From Psychrobacter aquimaris (GTDB lineage Bacteria > Pseudomonadota > Gammaproteobacteria > Pseudomonadales > Moraxellaceae): a stretch of 64,000 nt of DNA. The DNA is taken from positions 62,001-126,000 of the forward strand of contig NZ_JABASR010000012.1 of NCBI RefSeq assembly GCF_016107525.1. The letters are read 5' to 3'. Below the pieces are notes generated by a model, which ran no database searches, had not been told where the DNA came from, and worked only from the letters and a program-made list of their open reading frames with translations. A program made the translations under genes and the position numbers. This document shows, piece after piece, positions 36,479 through 46,524 of the stretch (positions are counted from its first letter, which is position 1; each line of letters starts with the position of its first letter).

Positions 36479-38674
36479 ATGACTACCGCTATTTTTGACA
36501 CGCGTCGCTATAATTATCCGCAGAATTTCGTGGAGATTAAGCCTAAGCTTGAACGTCTTGAGAAAGCAATTAAAAAACTAGAGGCAAATCTAATCGACGC
36601 TGATGACGATGCGAATATTGAGCTAGTGAAACAAAGATTGAGCGGTGAATTAGGGTTGCAAGTAGACTACGCCAGTGAGTTAAACCCCGATCAATTACTA
36701 GCTGCTACTACCATCGAAGGTAAGGTTTTAGTAATCGCGGGTGCTGGCTCTGGTAAGACCAAAACCTTAACTTATCGGACCAGCTACCTGTTAGAAAACG
36801 GGGTAACACCCAAAAGCATCTTGCTATTAACCTTTACTCGTAAAGCGGCCAATGAAATCAAAGGTCGAGCTAAGTCTTTGCTGGCAAGTAATCTGTCCAA
36901 TGAAGAGCTATCGAATGAAGAATTAGCTGAGGATAAGTTGCCGACTGATAAGGCGTTAAATAGTATCACTAGCGGCACCTTTCACTCATTTTGTAATATG
37001 CTGCTGCGTCAATACTCAGGCCTGCTCGGTATCAATCCACGATTTACCATTTTAGATATGGGTGATAGTGAGGATGCCATCGATTTGGTTTATAAAGAAA
37101 AAAAGTATCCTGCGCAAACCAAAACCCAAGCCTTTCCGCGTAAAAAAACGCTGCAAAATATCATATCGACCTCTAGAAACAGACGCATTCATATACGCAA
37201 TTTAATCGAAAGCAGTTATCCTGATATCGCTGTACACATTCCTATCATTGAGCAATTGGCAATTGATTTTCATGAATATAAACGCGCCAATCATCTCTAT
37301 GATTTTGATGACATCATTAGTCAGGTAGTACGTCATTTAAAAACCAACCATACCTTTCGCCAGATGCTGCAAAACCAATATCGCTACATTATGGTTGATG
37401 AATACCAAGACACCAATATTCCGCAAAAGCAGCTGATAGATTTGATTTGTGAGCCTGACTCGGTATCGCTAATGGTGGTCGGAGATGACAATCAAAGTAT
37501 TTATGCGTTTCGTGGTGCCAATTACGAAAACATACTGCTGTTCGGTGAGAGCTATCCTGAAGCCCGTCTCATTAAGCTTGAACAAAACTATCGCAGTACG
37601 CCCTCTGTTCTAAACTATATCAATGCTCTGTCAGCGCAAATCACCTTGGGCTATCAAAAGCAGCTATATTCAAAGGTCAGTCTAGCGGGGGAAAAGCCGA
37701 CATTTAGCCGTTTAAGTGATGAGACCCGCGAGGCCAAATACATTGCGGATAAAATTATAGCGCTAAAATCAGAGTATGATTACAACGATTTTGCGGTACT
37801 GTGCCGCACGTCCTTTCAGTCTAACTATGTCCAGTTAGAATTTATGGAGCGTCATATTCCATTCATCGTAGTGGGTGGCATCAAGTTCATTGAAAGACGA
37901 CATATTAAAGACGTTTTAGCCTTTGTCAAAATACTCTATAACCCAAACGATACGATTGCATGGCACCGTATTTTGACTTTATTTAAGGGAGTGGGGTCAG
38001 TCACCGCGACGCGTTTGACCCAAGCAATTACCGCCGATAACAATTCATTTGAGCCATTACTCACGGCAAAGTTTGCCAAAAAAAGCGAACAGCTTGAGCC
38101 TTTGTACAATGCGCTTAATAAGGCAAGTCAGGCTGAATCCGTTGAGACTATCATTGAGCGTATTTTAGAGTTTTATATTCCCGTCCTAAAAACAATTGAA
38201 GAGAATTGGCGTGAGCGCAGCGAGGACTTTCGTGTGCTCAAAAATTTGGCAATAGAGCATAGCAGCCTTGATAGTTTCTTAGAAAATTTGGCTCTCGATC
38301 CACCTAATGATTCGGTAGCAACGACCAGTCAGCCAGATGAGAATGACAGTGACAAAGTCACTATTTCGACCATTCACAGTGCAAAAGGGCTAGAGTGGCC
38401 AGTGGTGTTTGTCAATTCATTGGTCGATGGCATCACGCCACATCATCGCTCTTTGGATGACTTTGAAGAGCTAGAAGAGGAGCGCAAACTATTTTACGTC
38501 GCCTGTAGTCGTGCCAAGACCAGACTGTATCTTACCGCGCCTGATTACTTTGCCAGTTATTCAGGTTACTTTGATAAACCATCGAGATTTATCGCGGAGC
38601 TATCTGCGGATGAAGTAACAGTAGAGACCGTTAAAAAGCCTACGAGGGAAAGTGATGATCCGATGTGGTGGTAG
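36479..38674 (+). CDS. UvrD/Rep-like SF1A DNA helicase
   Basis: A 731-residue 3'-5' helicase of the UvrD family. Motifs: I VIAGAGSGKTKT (GAGSGKT at 88-94), Ia TFTRKAANEI, II VDEYQDTN, III DDNQSIYAFRGA, IV EQNYRST, V TIHSAKGLEWPVV and VI FYVACSRAKTRLYL. It starts with an extra segment of about 65 residues that includes a helical, coiled-coil-like part (KPKLERLEKAIKKLEANL), unlike typical UvrD or Rep. A short repeat LSNEEL occurs near residue 140. It ends 50 bases from the convergent 1555-residue helicase-nuclease, so a functional link is possible but untested. Confidence 0.85.
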   Translation: MTTAIFDTRRYNYPQNFVEIKPKLERLEKAIKKLEANLIDADDDANIELVKQRLSGELGLQVDYASELNPDQLLAATTIEGKVLVIAGAGSGKTKTLTYRTSYLLENGVTPKSILLLTFTRKAANEIKGRAKSLLASNLSNEELSNEELAEDKLPTDKALNSITSGTFHSFCNMLLRQYSGLLGINPRFTILDMGDSEDAIDLVYKEKKYPAQTKTQAFPRKKTLQNIISTSRNRRIHIRNLIESSYPDIAVHIPIIEQLAIDFHEYKRANHLYDFDDIISQVVRHLKTNHTFRQMLQNQYRYIMVDEYQDTNIPQKQLIDLICEPDSVSLMVVGDDNQSIYAFRGANYENILLFGESYPEARLIKLEQNYRSTPSVLNYINALSAQITLGYQKQLYSKVSLAGEKPTFSRLSDETREAKYIADKIIALKSEYDYNDFAVLCRTSFQSNYVQLEFMERHIPFIVVGGIKFIERRHIKDVLAFVKILYNPNDTIAWHRILTLFKGVGSVTATRLTQAITADNNSFEPLLTAKFAKKSEQLEPLYNALNKASQAESVETIIERILEFYIPVLKTIEENWRERSEDFRVLKNLAIEHSSLDSFLENLALDPPNDSVATTSQPDENDSDKVTISTIHSAKGLEWPVVFVNSLVDGITPHHRSLDDFEELEEERKLFYVACSRAKTRLYLTAPDYFASYSGYFDKPSRFIAELSADEVTVETVKKPTRESDDPMWW

Positions 38675-38723
38675 TGCTTTGAGAACATTACCGCCATACT
38701 GGTATTGACTGAATCTTATATAT

Positions 38724-41700
38724 TTAAGCGTCAGTTTCCGTCTCACTATTTATATTGACATCAATGTTAAGGTCAATATCTATCAGTGGCGCATTAACAG
38801 TGGTGACGATTCTAGATTCAACATACGAGCTGCTATGTGCCGTGTCGGTAGTGATTGGATAAATCTCTAAGCGTTCCAATTCTGCTAATAAATCTTGGAC
38901 GACTTCACTTTTACGAGTGACAAAAGTAGAGGCAAAGCAGCGCCAGAATTTCCAGCCAGCACGCTCCAAAATACGCTGACGTTGCATATCGCTGTCCCAT
39001 TTATCAGGCCCATGATATCTATCACCATCACACTCGATGGCTAGACTGTTATCATTTTCACCTGCGACAACCATATCGATTCGGTAGGCACCGGCTTCAA
39101 CCTGTGGAATCACTCGATAACCTCTCTCAACGAGAAGATCAAAGACTTCTGTTTCAAAAGGAGACTCGCATTTTTCACGCAAATCAGAGACTTCTTCTTT
39201 ATCTTGCATGAAGGGTGCTTGAAAGTGCTTGATAAGCTCCGCTTGATAGTGATCGGCTTGGCTTAGTTCATCCAGTTCAATACTGCGTACCAAATACATT
39301 CTATCGCGTGCTCTTGAGGCAGCGACATTCATTCGCTGGGCGAAAGTATCTCTCGTTTGTGCATGAGCCGCTCCGGGTGCCACTACCAATGACAAGAACA
39401 TGATATCGCGTTCTTTACCCTGAAAGGTTCTGGCATCACCGCAAGCAATATCAAAAGTAGTCATTATCGCTTCATCTAGTTCTTTATTGAGTATCTCCAT
39501 AATATTATGTGCTTGCTTGTTGCCTAGCAATGAGACAACACCGATGGTTTTACCTTTGTAAGCTGGGTCAGAAACGATGGTTTTGACTTCATCAACAATA
39601 AATCTGACTTCTGACTGATTAATATCAGAACCTTTAATCCGGTAGCCATCGGTGACATAAATATCAATGAGTGGAGGGTCTAAGCGCTCTGAGGGTTTGG
39701 CTTTACGTAAAGGTATCAGCTCATGATTGTAAAACTCACGTTTTGAGAACTCAATAATTGGCGCAACACTACGAAAGTGTTCTTTTAACATCACACTGCT
39801 ATCTGCAAAAACGACTTTGAATAAATCATATATCGAACGATCAGGCGACATCTGTGAGCGATAGACAGGGACTTGATTGCTCAGATACTGTGCCATCAGA
39901 TTACGAATTTTTTCGATATCGAGACCAACGCCTTCTGGCGACACTTGCTTATCGTCACCAACGATCAACACTTTCTTGGCTCTCATGATGGCTGGCAACG
40001 CCGTTAAATCAGACTGAGATGCTTCATCGATGATAACCAAGTCAAAACTTCCAAATTCTGCTGGCAAGGATTCAGAAATACGATAATGCGGCATAATCCA
40101 ACACGGGATAGCAGCACTTGCTCCCGCAGAGGCTTCTCGCGCTTCACGGCGATAATAATGCGCGCCTTTGCCGGTTCCTTTACCGATACGCATAATGGCA
40201 GAGCGGTATTTTTCTAAAGACGCTCTCACATTTGGCGTCGCATTTTCTGCGACTTTTAGCCAAGCTCTTTTGGTGATCGCTTCTTGATAGAGTCTTGCTA
40301 AATTTACTTCTAAATTGCCACGAGTTTTTGCCAGTTGAACCAATTCCTTGCGACCATCGATGCTGTCTATAAAGCTTGTCAATCTACCAATTCGCCAAAT
40401 TTGTTGCCAGTTATCCGATGCCAAGGTGTCTTGAGAGTTATGACAAGGTTCATAACGCAATTTTTTTGCCCAGAGTGGTGCGCCGTTATCTTCAATGAGT
40501 TGGGTAACATCAGCGACTGTCTGTAAGTCTGTTGCAAGGTTATTTACTCGTTGCAGCTCATTAAGCAGTTCTTGATAGTCTGTTTGTAACTCATCGTCAG
40601 ATAAACTCGGGTCACCAATATTTTGAGTGACAAAGGCTGTCATTTTCTCACTAATATCGCCTTTACAGTCGGCGAGATTATTAAGTAAAGTTTCTTTTAA
40701 GGTGAGACTTTCAGCCAGATTATGTCTCTTTAAATGTTGTTTAAGAACACTTTCAATCTCAACCAAAATCTCTTTGTCATAAGGTGCTGCAGAAACAACA
40801 CTCCAATCTATAAATATAGTGCTTAACGCCTGCTTGATACTGTGCTGCAAATTGTTACTATCAACGATATCATCGTATAGATGAACGGCTGAATGTAACG
40901 CAGACAGATTATTAGGCGATACCTCAAATATTGGCAGGGACAGCTCATTTGATAGAGCATTCCAGCGAAGGATAAGCGCTTGAGATTTTTTTCTAAACGC
41001 TATAAAGCTGGATATATACTGCCAGTCCTCTACGCTTGAAGCTGGTGATGAGATTATCATAATAGATTCAAGGCTTTTCTTTTCTGACGATTTACCGAAA
41101 ATACCTGCTAAGCCAAAAGGCTTTTTGCCTTCAGATAAGTTTTTAACCGCGTCAACGAGCTCTGGATTTTTATCAAAATCATCAGCCATCGTAATAGGTT
41201 TGGTTAAATAAATGGTTCTCTCATCAAAAAGCGCTTTGATTTCATCGTTTAGTATAGTGAGATGAGCGATGATGTCTTGCTTAGTCTCATTAGCTAAATG
41301 CTGCTGAATAGCAGTCGTCCAACTCTGCCCAGCCTCTACAATTTTCTGCAGCAGATCAGTTAAACGAGAAGTATGAGAAGTGACTTCGTGAGCAATATTT
41401 ATTGTGCTAGCACTGTCATTTATTAAGCTTGGTAGTTCTCCTTGCTGCTCAGCTGCATGTGACTCATTGAGATAACTCAAATCTTTGTGAAGTTGCTTCA
41501 TAGCATTGGTAGGTGGCATTTCTGCAACCGCAGGAATCTTTTTATTAAGATAGTCCAAATCATTGCCGAGCTTGATTCTTGCATTTTTTAGGGCCGTGAT
41601 ATCAGTATGAGTAAATCGAGGCTTAAACGTGTCTTCTATACCCAACTTATCGGGAAAGCTTTCGATAAGCTGTCTGTTTTGAGCCACCTCAGTCGCGGCA

Positions 41701-43391
41701 TCTATGGGCTTGATAGTCTCGTTATCGATAGTGATATCGTCAAGATTTAACCGTGCCCAAGCCGTGATTTTATTATCAGTGCTGGCTAACTGTGCATGAA
41801 TAGTATCAATCTGATTGTCAAACATGACGATTTCTTTTTTGTAGGCATCACGATTGATGCTAGACACTTCACTCGAGATTTTTTTGATGGTATGTTCAAA
41901 CTGCTTTAAACCCTCGTTCTCGCTGGTCAGTAGACTAACGGCGAGCGGGCGAATAGATTCAGGTAACTGTCCTTGCAGCACCTTTAGTGCAGGGTCTTTC
42001 ATCGATGTGACCAGTACCCGCTTACCAAGCGCTAAGTAATGACAAATGACATTGGCAATAGTATGGGTTTTTCCTGTACCGGGCGGGCCTTGAACGACCA
42101 CCCCATCGTGGACATCCAGTTGCTGTATTATGTGTACTTGCTCATCGTTGAATGCTTTGGGGAAATATAGTTCGGCTGGCGTGCCGGTATAGCTGTCACT
42201 GCCGCTCACCGTTGATAAACCACGATAAGCAGGAAGTATGGTTTCTTTGTTTTCTGTGGCGGGTTCTGTCAGCATTGCCTTAAGGGCACTCGGTAAATTG
42301 ATGTCAGTGACCGTTTCTAGCTGAATTGATAGGTTGTTCAAATCTTGCAAAAATATATTATTACTTCTGGGACGCGCCATAATGACCCATGTGTCAGTAA
42401 CAATCAGGTTGCTCTGCGCTTTAGGTATTTTTCGCTCATCTGCACTAGTATGATTTGGCTGATAAACACCAGAGGAGTCAAGCAAAGTAACGGCTGATTT
42501 TAAAATAGGCTCATAGCTACTTGGCCAAAAAGGACTTAATGAAACATCTTCTGAATCATAAAACTCTTTACTATTTTTTAATAACTTAGCCAAACCTTGA
42601 TTTTCCTCTATAGAAAAAGGTTCAGTTTCAAGCGTAGGAGCAGATAGGGTAGGCTTGATGAGTAACGCCATCGTTTTTTGATCTAAGGTGATTTCAACGG
42701 ATTGCGTCAATAGGGGATACTTTATCTGCTTGCTGCTTTGCTCATTGTCATCGCTTTTTCTTAGAGCAATACCCACACCCCATACTAACTCCAGCTGGGC
42801 ATCAGCGAGATTGCCTTGAAGCTGTTGATTAAGCATGAATAGGCTAGAATACAAAGCAATACTTTGGCGGACGAGTTTCTCTTGCGCTAGCCAAGGTTTC
42901 CAAATATCTTTGAGATAATCGTTAAATGCCTCTTGTACAGTACCTCTTTCCGAGAAATCTTTTAAATAAACCTCTTTTTCTGATGATGCTTCTATATCTA
43001 ATAATTCATTTTGATAGGTATCATCAACTTCAAATGGTGTAAATGCTTCTTCATAAGCGATAACACCATCATCTATTAGATTTTTTATATTGATTTTTTC
43101 TTGCAATAAAGGTTGATCGCTGAATTTTGTTGGAAACTTTAACCAGTTTGCTAATAGTGAGCTGTTCGGTTTAGGTGCTGAGTTTTCACGTAATCGCTCC
43201 ACACGAAGCCAAACGTCCTCCGAGGTATCGTCGGTGATGTTCAGACTGATACCCGGCAAGCCTATTACCTGTTCCTCAGTGCAAGTGAAATCACTGTGTT
43301 TAGCAAAATCTTGAGTAGGCATTTTTTTCATCAAAGCACACTGCTTAATAAACTCAATCTGAGAGGCCAGTCTTTGTGCGTAAATACTCAT
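38724..43391 (-). CDS. Large SF1B-type helicase with C-terminal Vsr/MTES_1575-like nuclease
   Basis: A 1555-residue protein. An N-terminal region without recognised domain (1-400) is followed by an SF1 Dna2/Upf1-like helicase. Walker A is GPPGTGKTHTI (435-445), a long helical, coiled-coil-rich insert spans about 500-1060, motif II is DEAS (Asp1122), followed by GDDKQVSP, and later motifs are ARTFQGKERDIM and VAASRARDRMYLV. A C-terminal PD-(D/E)xK nuclease of the MTES_1575/Vsr-like kind has Asp1439 (YRIDMVV) and Glu1453 (AIECDGDRYH), then ERAGWKFWR. Such helicase-nuclease fusions occur in candidate antiphage systems, including one I recall as hhe (HEPN-helicase-Vsr). Defence is inferred. Confidence 0.82.
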   Translation of the reverse strand: MSIYAQRLASQIEFIKQCALMKKMPTQDFAKHSDFTCTEEQVIGLPGISLNITDDTSEDVWLRVERLRENSAPKPNSSLLANWLKFPTKFSDQPLLQEKINIKNLIDDGVIAYEEAFTPFEVDDTYQNELLDIEASSEKEVYLKDFSERGTVQEAFNDYLKDIWKPWLAQEKLVRQSIALYSSLFMLNQQLQGNLADAQLELVWGVGIALRKSDDNEQSSKQIKYPLLTQSVEITLDQKTMALLIKPTLSAPTLETEPFSIEENQGLAKLLKNSKEFYDSEDVSLSPFWPSSYEPILKSAVTLLDSSGVYQPNHTSADERKIPKAQSNLIVTDTWVIMARPRSNNIFLQDLNNLSIQLETVTDINLPSALKAMLTEPATENKETILPAYRGLSTVSGSDSYTGTPAELYFPKAFNDEQVHIIQQLDVHDGVVVQGPPGTGKTHTIANVICHYLALGKRVLVTSMKDPALKVLQGQLPESIRPLAVSLLTSENEGLKQFEHTIKKISSEVSSINRDAYKKEIVMFDNQIDTIHAQLASTDNKITAWARLNLDDITIDNETIKPIDAATEVAQNRQLIESFPDKLGIEDTFKPRFTHTDITALKNARIKLGNDLDYLNKKIPAVAEMPPTNAMKQLHKDLSYLNESHAAEQQGELPSLINDSASTINIAHEVTSHTSRLTDLLQKIVEAGQSWTTAIQQHLANETKQDIIAHLTILNDEIKALFDERTIYLTKPITMADDFDKNPELVDAVKNLSEGKKPFGLAGIFGKSSEKKSLESIMIISSPASSVEDWQYISSFIAFRKKSQALILRWNALSNELSLPIFEVSPNNLSALHSAVHLYDDIVDSNNLQHSIKQALSTIFIDWSVVSAAPYDKEILVEIESVLKQHLKRHNLAESLTLKETLLNNLADCKGDISEKMTAFVTQNIGDPSLSDDELQTDYQELLNELQRVNNLATDLQTVADVTQLIEDNGAPLWAKKLRYEPCHNSQDTLASDNWQQIWRIGRLTSFIDSIDGRKELVQLAKTRGNLEVNLARLYQEAITKRAWLKVAENATPNVRASLEKYRSAIMRIGKGTGKGAHYYRREAREASAGASAAIPCWIMPHYRISESLPAEFGSFDLVIIDEASQSDLTALPAIMRAKKVLIVGDDKQVSPEGVGLDIEKIRNLMAQYLSNQVPVYRSQMSPDRSIYDLFKVVFADSSVMLKEHFRSVAPIIEFSKREFYNHELIPLRKAKPSERLDPPLIDIYVTDGYRIKGSDINQSEVRFIVDEVKTIVSDPAYKGKTIGVVSLLGNKQAHNIMEILNKELDEAIMTTFDIACGDARTFQGKERDIMFLSLVVAPGAAHAQTRDTFAQRMNVAASRARDRMYLVRSIELDELSQADHYQAELIKHFQAPFMQDKEEVSDLREKCESPFETEVFDLLVERGYRVIPQVEAGAYRIDMVVAGENDNSLAIECDGDRYHGPDKWDSDMQRQRILERAGWKFWRCFASTFVTRKSEVVQDLLAELERLEIYPITTDTAHSSSYVESRIVTTVNAPLIDIDLNIDVNINSETETDA

Positions 43392-43783
43392 TTGTTAAAC
43401 CTTCCAACTCATCAAAATGTTAGCCCTGACCTCACTGGCACATCATAAATACTGTTTATCAGTTTTTATAATTAACATGCTTAGGCGGCTGATAATTTCT
43501 AAATTAAAAAAAAGACCAAACTATAGCACAGAAATTAATGGTGATAAGTCGCATCTAGTATTTTTAAAAATGATGGCTAATCATTACTATTTTATCAATC
43601 AAACTTTCATTATTCCTATCAAAAATACTTTTTCAAAAACCTTATAACCAAAAGTATTTAATAGCAAAAATATTTATGAGATTGGGGTTTAATATTCAGC
43701 TTAATGCGTTACTATTACCACCTTATTCCGTTAGACCCTCATATTTGATACTTTGTATTAACACCATAAGAAAAGGATAGGTT
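43392..43783. other. Gap between the helicase-nuclease and DadA-like genes
   Basis: About 390 AT-rich bases between divergent genes. A 76-codon plus-strand frame (43417-43647) has no ribosome-binding site and unlikely composition, so I do not call it. Nothing else was seen; both promoters should lie here. Confidence 0.4.
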
Positions 43784-45031
43784 ATGCGCTATGAAGTGAT
43801 CGTTATCGGTGCAGGTATGGTTGGCACGTCAGTTGCGTGGCATTTACAAAAAAACAATTCAAATGTATTACTCTTAGACAAGAAACTGCCAGGGTCAGAG
43901 ACCTCATATGGTAATGCAGGATTGATTCAGCGCGAAGCCATTCATACGCATCCTTTTCCTCGTCAGTTGACTGAAATGATCAGAGTATTGCCGAACCAAG
44001 GTACTGATATTCGTTATCGTATTCCAGCAATTTTGCGTTATCACCAAGCGCTGCTTCAGTACTGGAAATACTCTACACCCGCTTCAGTCAAAAAAATCGA
44101 ATCTGAGTGGCAGACGTTGATAGAGCATTGTACGAGTGAGCACCAAACTATGATTAGCGCCTCTGGTGCTGATGAATTGATCACTCGTGATGGCTGGTTG
44201 CAATTACATCGTTCTGAAGACACCTTTAAAGAAGCGCAAGCATCAGCCATTGATGCGCGTAACCAAGGTGTCGAGCATAACGTACTGAACCTTGAAGAGC
44301 TAAAAGCAATGGAGCCTCGTGCCAATTTCGAAGGTTTCGTTGGTGCCATTCATTGGTTAAATTCATGGCAAGTGTCAAACCCAAGCTCGCTCGTCAAAGC
44401 CTATGCGAAAAACTTCCAAGAGATGGGCGGTACGATCAAAGAGAATGATGTAAAAGAAATCGTCCAAGAAGCTGATGGCTGGAAAGTTATCACGGACAAA
44501 GATACGTATTATAGTGATAAATTGGTCATCGCAGCAGGTCCATGGTCTAACGATTTGATCAGACCACTTGGTTATAATCTACCATTATTCCCAATGCGTG
44601 GCTATCATCAGCATTTCAAAGTGACGGAAAAAAATACAATCCATCACAGTATGTTTGATATGGATAAAGGCTTCGTCATGGGTCCAATGCAGCAGGGTAT
44701 TCGTATCACGACGGGTGCTGAGATGACCACCATGAATGCGCCAAAGAACTTTGGTCAATTGCAAACGGTATTGAAGCTTGCTAAAAAAATCTTGCCATTG
44801 GAAGATGCAGTAGAGAGTGAAGCATGGGCAGGATCACGTCCTTGTATGCCTGACATGAAGCCAGTAATTGGTCCTGCTGATAAGCATGACAAACTATGGT
44901 TCGCATTTGGTCACAGCCATCAGGGCTTCACTTTAGGGCCAATGACAGGACGTCTTGTTGAAGAAATGATTCATGATAAGCCTGCATTGGTCGATCTTGC
45001 ACCATTTAGCGCTCAGCGTTTCTCTAACTAA
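43784..45031 (+). CDS. DadA-like FAD-dependent D-amino acid dehydrogenase
   Basis: A 415-residue flavoprotein of the DAO family. The N-terminal dinucleotide fold is VIVIGAGMVGTSVAWHLQ (residues 5-22), followed by GSETSYGNAGLIQ, typical of D-amino acid dehydrogenases. The C-terminal RPCMPDMKPVIG and GHSHQGFTLGPMTGRLV are the second FAD-contact region. It oxidises amino acids (perhaps D-isomers or glycine) to imino acids. The RidA gene 55 bases downstream could clear those imines, which suggests a catabolic pair. Substrate is not determined. Confidence 0.85.
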   Translation: MRYEVIVIGAGMVGTSVAWHLQKNNSNVLLLDKKLPGSETSYGNAGLIQREAIHTHPFPRQLTEMIRVLPNQGTDIRYRIPAILRYHQALLQYWKYSTPASVKKIESEWQTLIEHCTSEHQTMISASGADELITRDGWLQLHRSEDTFKEAQASAIDARNQGVEHNVLNLEELKAMEPRANFEGFVGAIHWLNSWQVSNPSSLVKAYAKNFQEMGGTIKENDVKEIVQEADGWKVITDKDTYYSDKLVIAAGPWSNDLIRPLGYNLPLFPMRGYHQHFKVTEKNTIHHSMFDMDKGFVMGPMQQGIRITTGAEMTTMNAPKNFGQLQTVLKLAKKILPLEDAVESEAWAGSRPCMPDMKPVIGPADKHDKLWFAFGHSHQGFTLGPMTGRLVEEMIHDKPALVDLAPFSAQRFSN

Positions 45032-45085
45032 AAGCAGTTTGAATAGTTAAGCATAGATTTAAATTAATAAGTGAAAGGTATAGAC

Positions 45086-45427
45086 ATGATTAAGAAGCTA
45101 CATAGCAATCAACGTATGAGCAAAACCGTAATCCATAACCAGACGATTTATTTATGTGGTCAGGTCGGTAATGCAGAAGATGATATCAAAGCGCAAACGT
45201 TGACGTGTTTGGAAAAAATCCAAACATTATTAGAAGAAGTGGGTAGCGATAAATCAAAGCTACTATCAGTAACAGTTTGGATCAAAGATATGGCAGACTT
45301 TGCTGCTATGAATGAAGTCTATGACAAATGGTTCGAAGGCGTACAGCCACCAGCGCGTGCTTGCGGCGAATCAGCGCTTGCGCGTCCTGAGCTATTAGTT
45401 GAGATGATTGCCATCGCAGCTGAATAG
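45086..45427 (+). CDS. RidA-family enamine/imine deaminase
   Basis: A 113-residue protein of the RidA/YjgF family, which hydrolyses reactive enamines and imines to keto acids and ammonia. The family arginine lies in PPARACGESALARPELLVEMIAIAA. The frame opens with GTG at 45071, but AAAGG about seven bases before the ATG at 45086 places the start there. It belongs to a RidA subgroup (YoaB-like) rather than the classical RidA, judging by the altered core. It follows the DadA-like gene directly and is ended by a strong terminator. Confidence 0.87.
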   Translation: MIKKLHSNQRMSKTVIHNQTIYLCGQVGNAEDDIKAQTLTCLEKIQTLLEEVGSDKSKLLSVTVWIKDMADFAAMNEVYDKWFEGVQPPARACGESALARPELLVEMIAIAAE

Positions 45428-45457
45428 TAGACTGACTGTAGTACGCGTATAAATAAA

Positions 45458-45489
45458 AAAGGCCATGATAGCGATATCATGGCCTTTTT
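45458..45489. terminator. Terminator after the RidA-family gene
   Basis: A perfect hairpin GGCCATGATA (45461-45470) / TATCATGGCC (45475-45484) with a GCGA loop, flanked by A and T runs. It works for the dadA-ridA transcript and may also end the convergent enoyl-CoA hydratase transcript. Confidence 0.9.
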
Positions 45490-45602
45490 TATGTTTGATA
45501 TGTAGGCTAACTCAATTACCAGAAAAGAGTGTGCTAGCTTTCTAAACCAAGCATATTTTGTATAACGTCAGCTAAGCAAAACAATGATTAGGATCATAGG
45601 GA

Positions 45603-46415
45603 TTAGCATCCTTTCCATATTGCTTGGCGTTTCTCAATAAAAGCATCAATCCCTTCACTCACATCGTCTGCCATCATATTGCAGGTCATGACGTCACTGG
45701 CATAATCATAAGCGTCTTCGACACTCATATCCAGCTGCTTATAAAACATATCTTTGCCAGTTCTCACTGCGACTGGAGATTTAGCAGTAATCGCCGCTAT
45801 CAATGACTGTAGTGCCTGATCTAATTGATCTGCTGGCGCCACTCGATTGATCAATCCATATTGTAAGGCAGTGTGCGCATCGATAAATTCACCTGTGATT
45901 AGCATCTCAAATGCTTGCTTACGAGGCAAATTGCGACTGACGGCTACAGCAGGCGTGGAGCAAAAAAGCCCCACATTTATCCCAGAAGTGGCAAATTTTG
46001 CATCATCAGCGGCAACGGCCAAGTCACAAGCTGCGACCAGCTGACACCCTGCGGCTGTGGCAATGCCTTGCACTTTAGCGATGACGACTTGTGGCATACG
46101 ATTGATGGTAAGCATCATTTTGCTACATTGCTGGAATAGGGCACGATGAAATACTTCATCCGAGTATGCGCGCATTTGCTTTAGATTATGACCAGCACAG
46201 AATGCCTTACCCGTTGATTGAATAACCACAACTCTGACGGTATCGTCTTGAGCAATGTGGTCTAGCTCTGCTTGCATGGCAGACAGTACTTCAGCGGACA
46301 GGGCATTGAATTGTTTGGGTTGGTTTAAGGTGAGAGTGACTACGCCACTTTCTTCATTGTCTTCTCTGATAACCAAAAGGTCGTCTATGTCTAGAGTAAT
46401 GTCAGATTGAGTCAT
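45603..46415 (-). CDS. Enoyl-CoA hydratase/isomerase family protein
   Basis: A 270-residue crotonase-fold protein. The first oxyanion-hole segment is KAFCAGHNLKQM (GHNL in place of the common GADL) and the second is GIATAAGCQLVAACDLAVA. The catalytic glutamate position after FATSGINVGLF is not obviously conserved, as in ECHDC3-like members, so it may not be a simple hydratase. It probably acts on acyl-CoA in fatty-acid or amino-acid catabolism. It lies alone, 210 bases downstream of the VOC gene. Confidence 0.85.
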   Translation of the reverse strand: MTQSDITLDIDDLLVIREDNEESGVVTLTLNQPKQFNALSAEVLSAMQAELDHIAQDDTVRVVVIQSTGKAFCAGHNLKQMRAYSDEVFHRALFQQCSKMMLTINRMPQVVIAKVQGIATAAGCQLVAACDLAVAADDAKFATSGINVGLFCSTPAVAVSRNLPRKQAFEMLITGEFIDAHTALQYGLINRVAPADQLDQALQSLIAAITAKSPVAVRTGKDMFYKQLDMSVEDAYDYASDVMTCNMMADDVSEGIDAFIEKRQAIWKGC

Positions 46416-46524
46416 TTATCATCCTTGATAATAGGTTGGTTTATAGTTTTATATATAGCTGACTAAATAGTAGCATGGCTCATATTCTATACAATAGATG
46501 ACTGACATAGAAAGCTCACAAAAA

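Noticed and set aside
38674..38724. Possible terminator between the two convergent helicase genes
   Set aside because: The 49-base gap shows no convincing hairpin with T runs.
43417..43647. 76-codon plus-strand ORF after the helicase-nuclease gene
   Set aside because: No ribosome-binding site, AT-rich lysine/isoleucine composition of the kind expected by chance, and it lies in the promoter region of two divergent genes.
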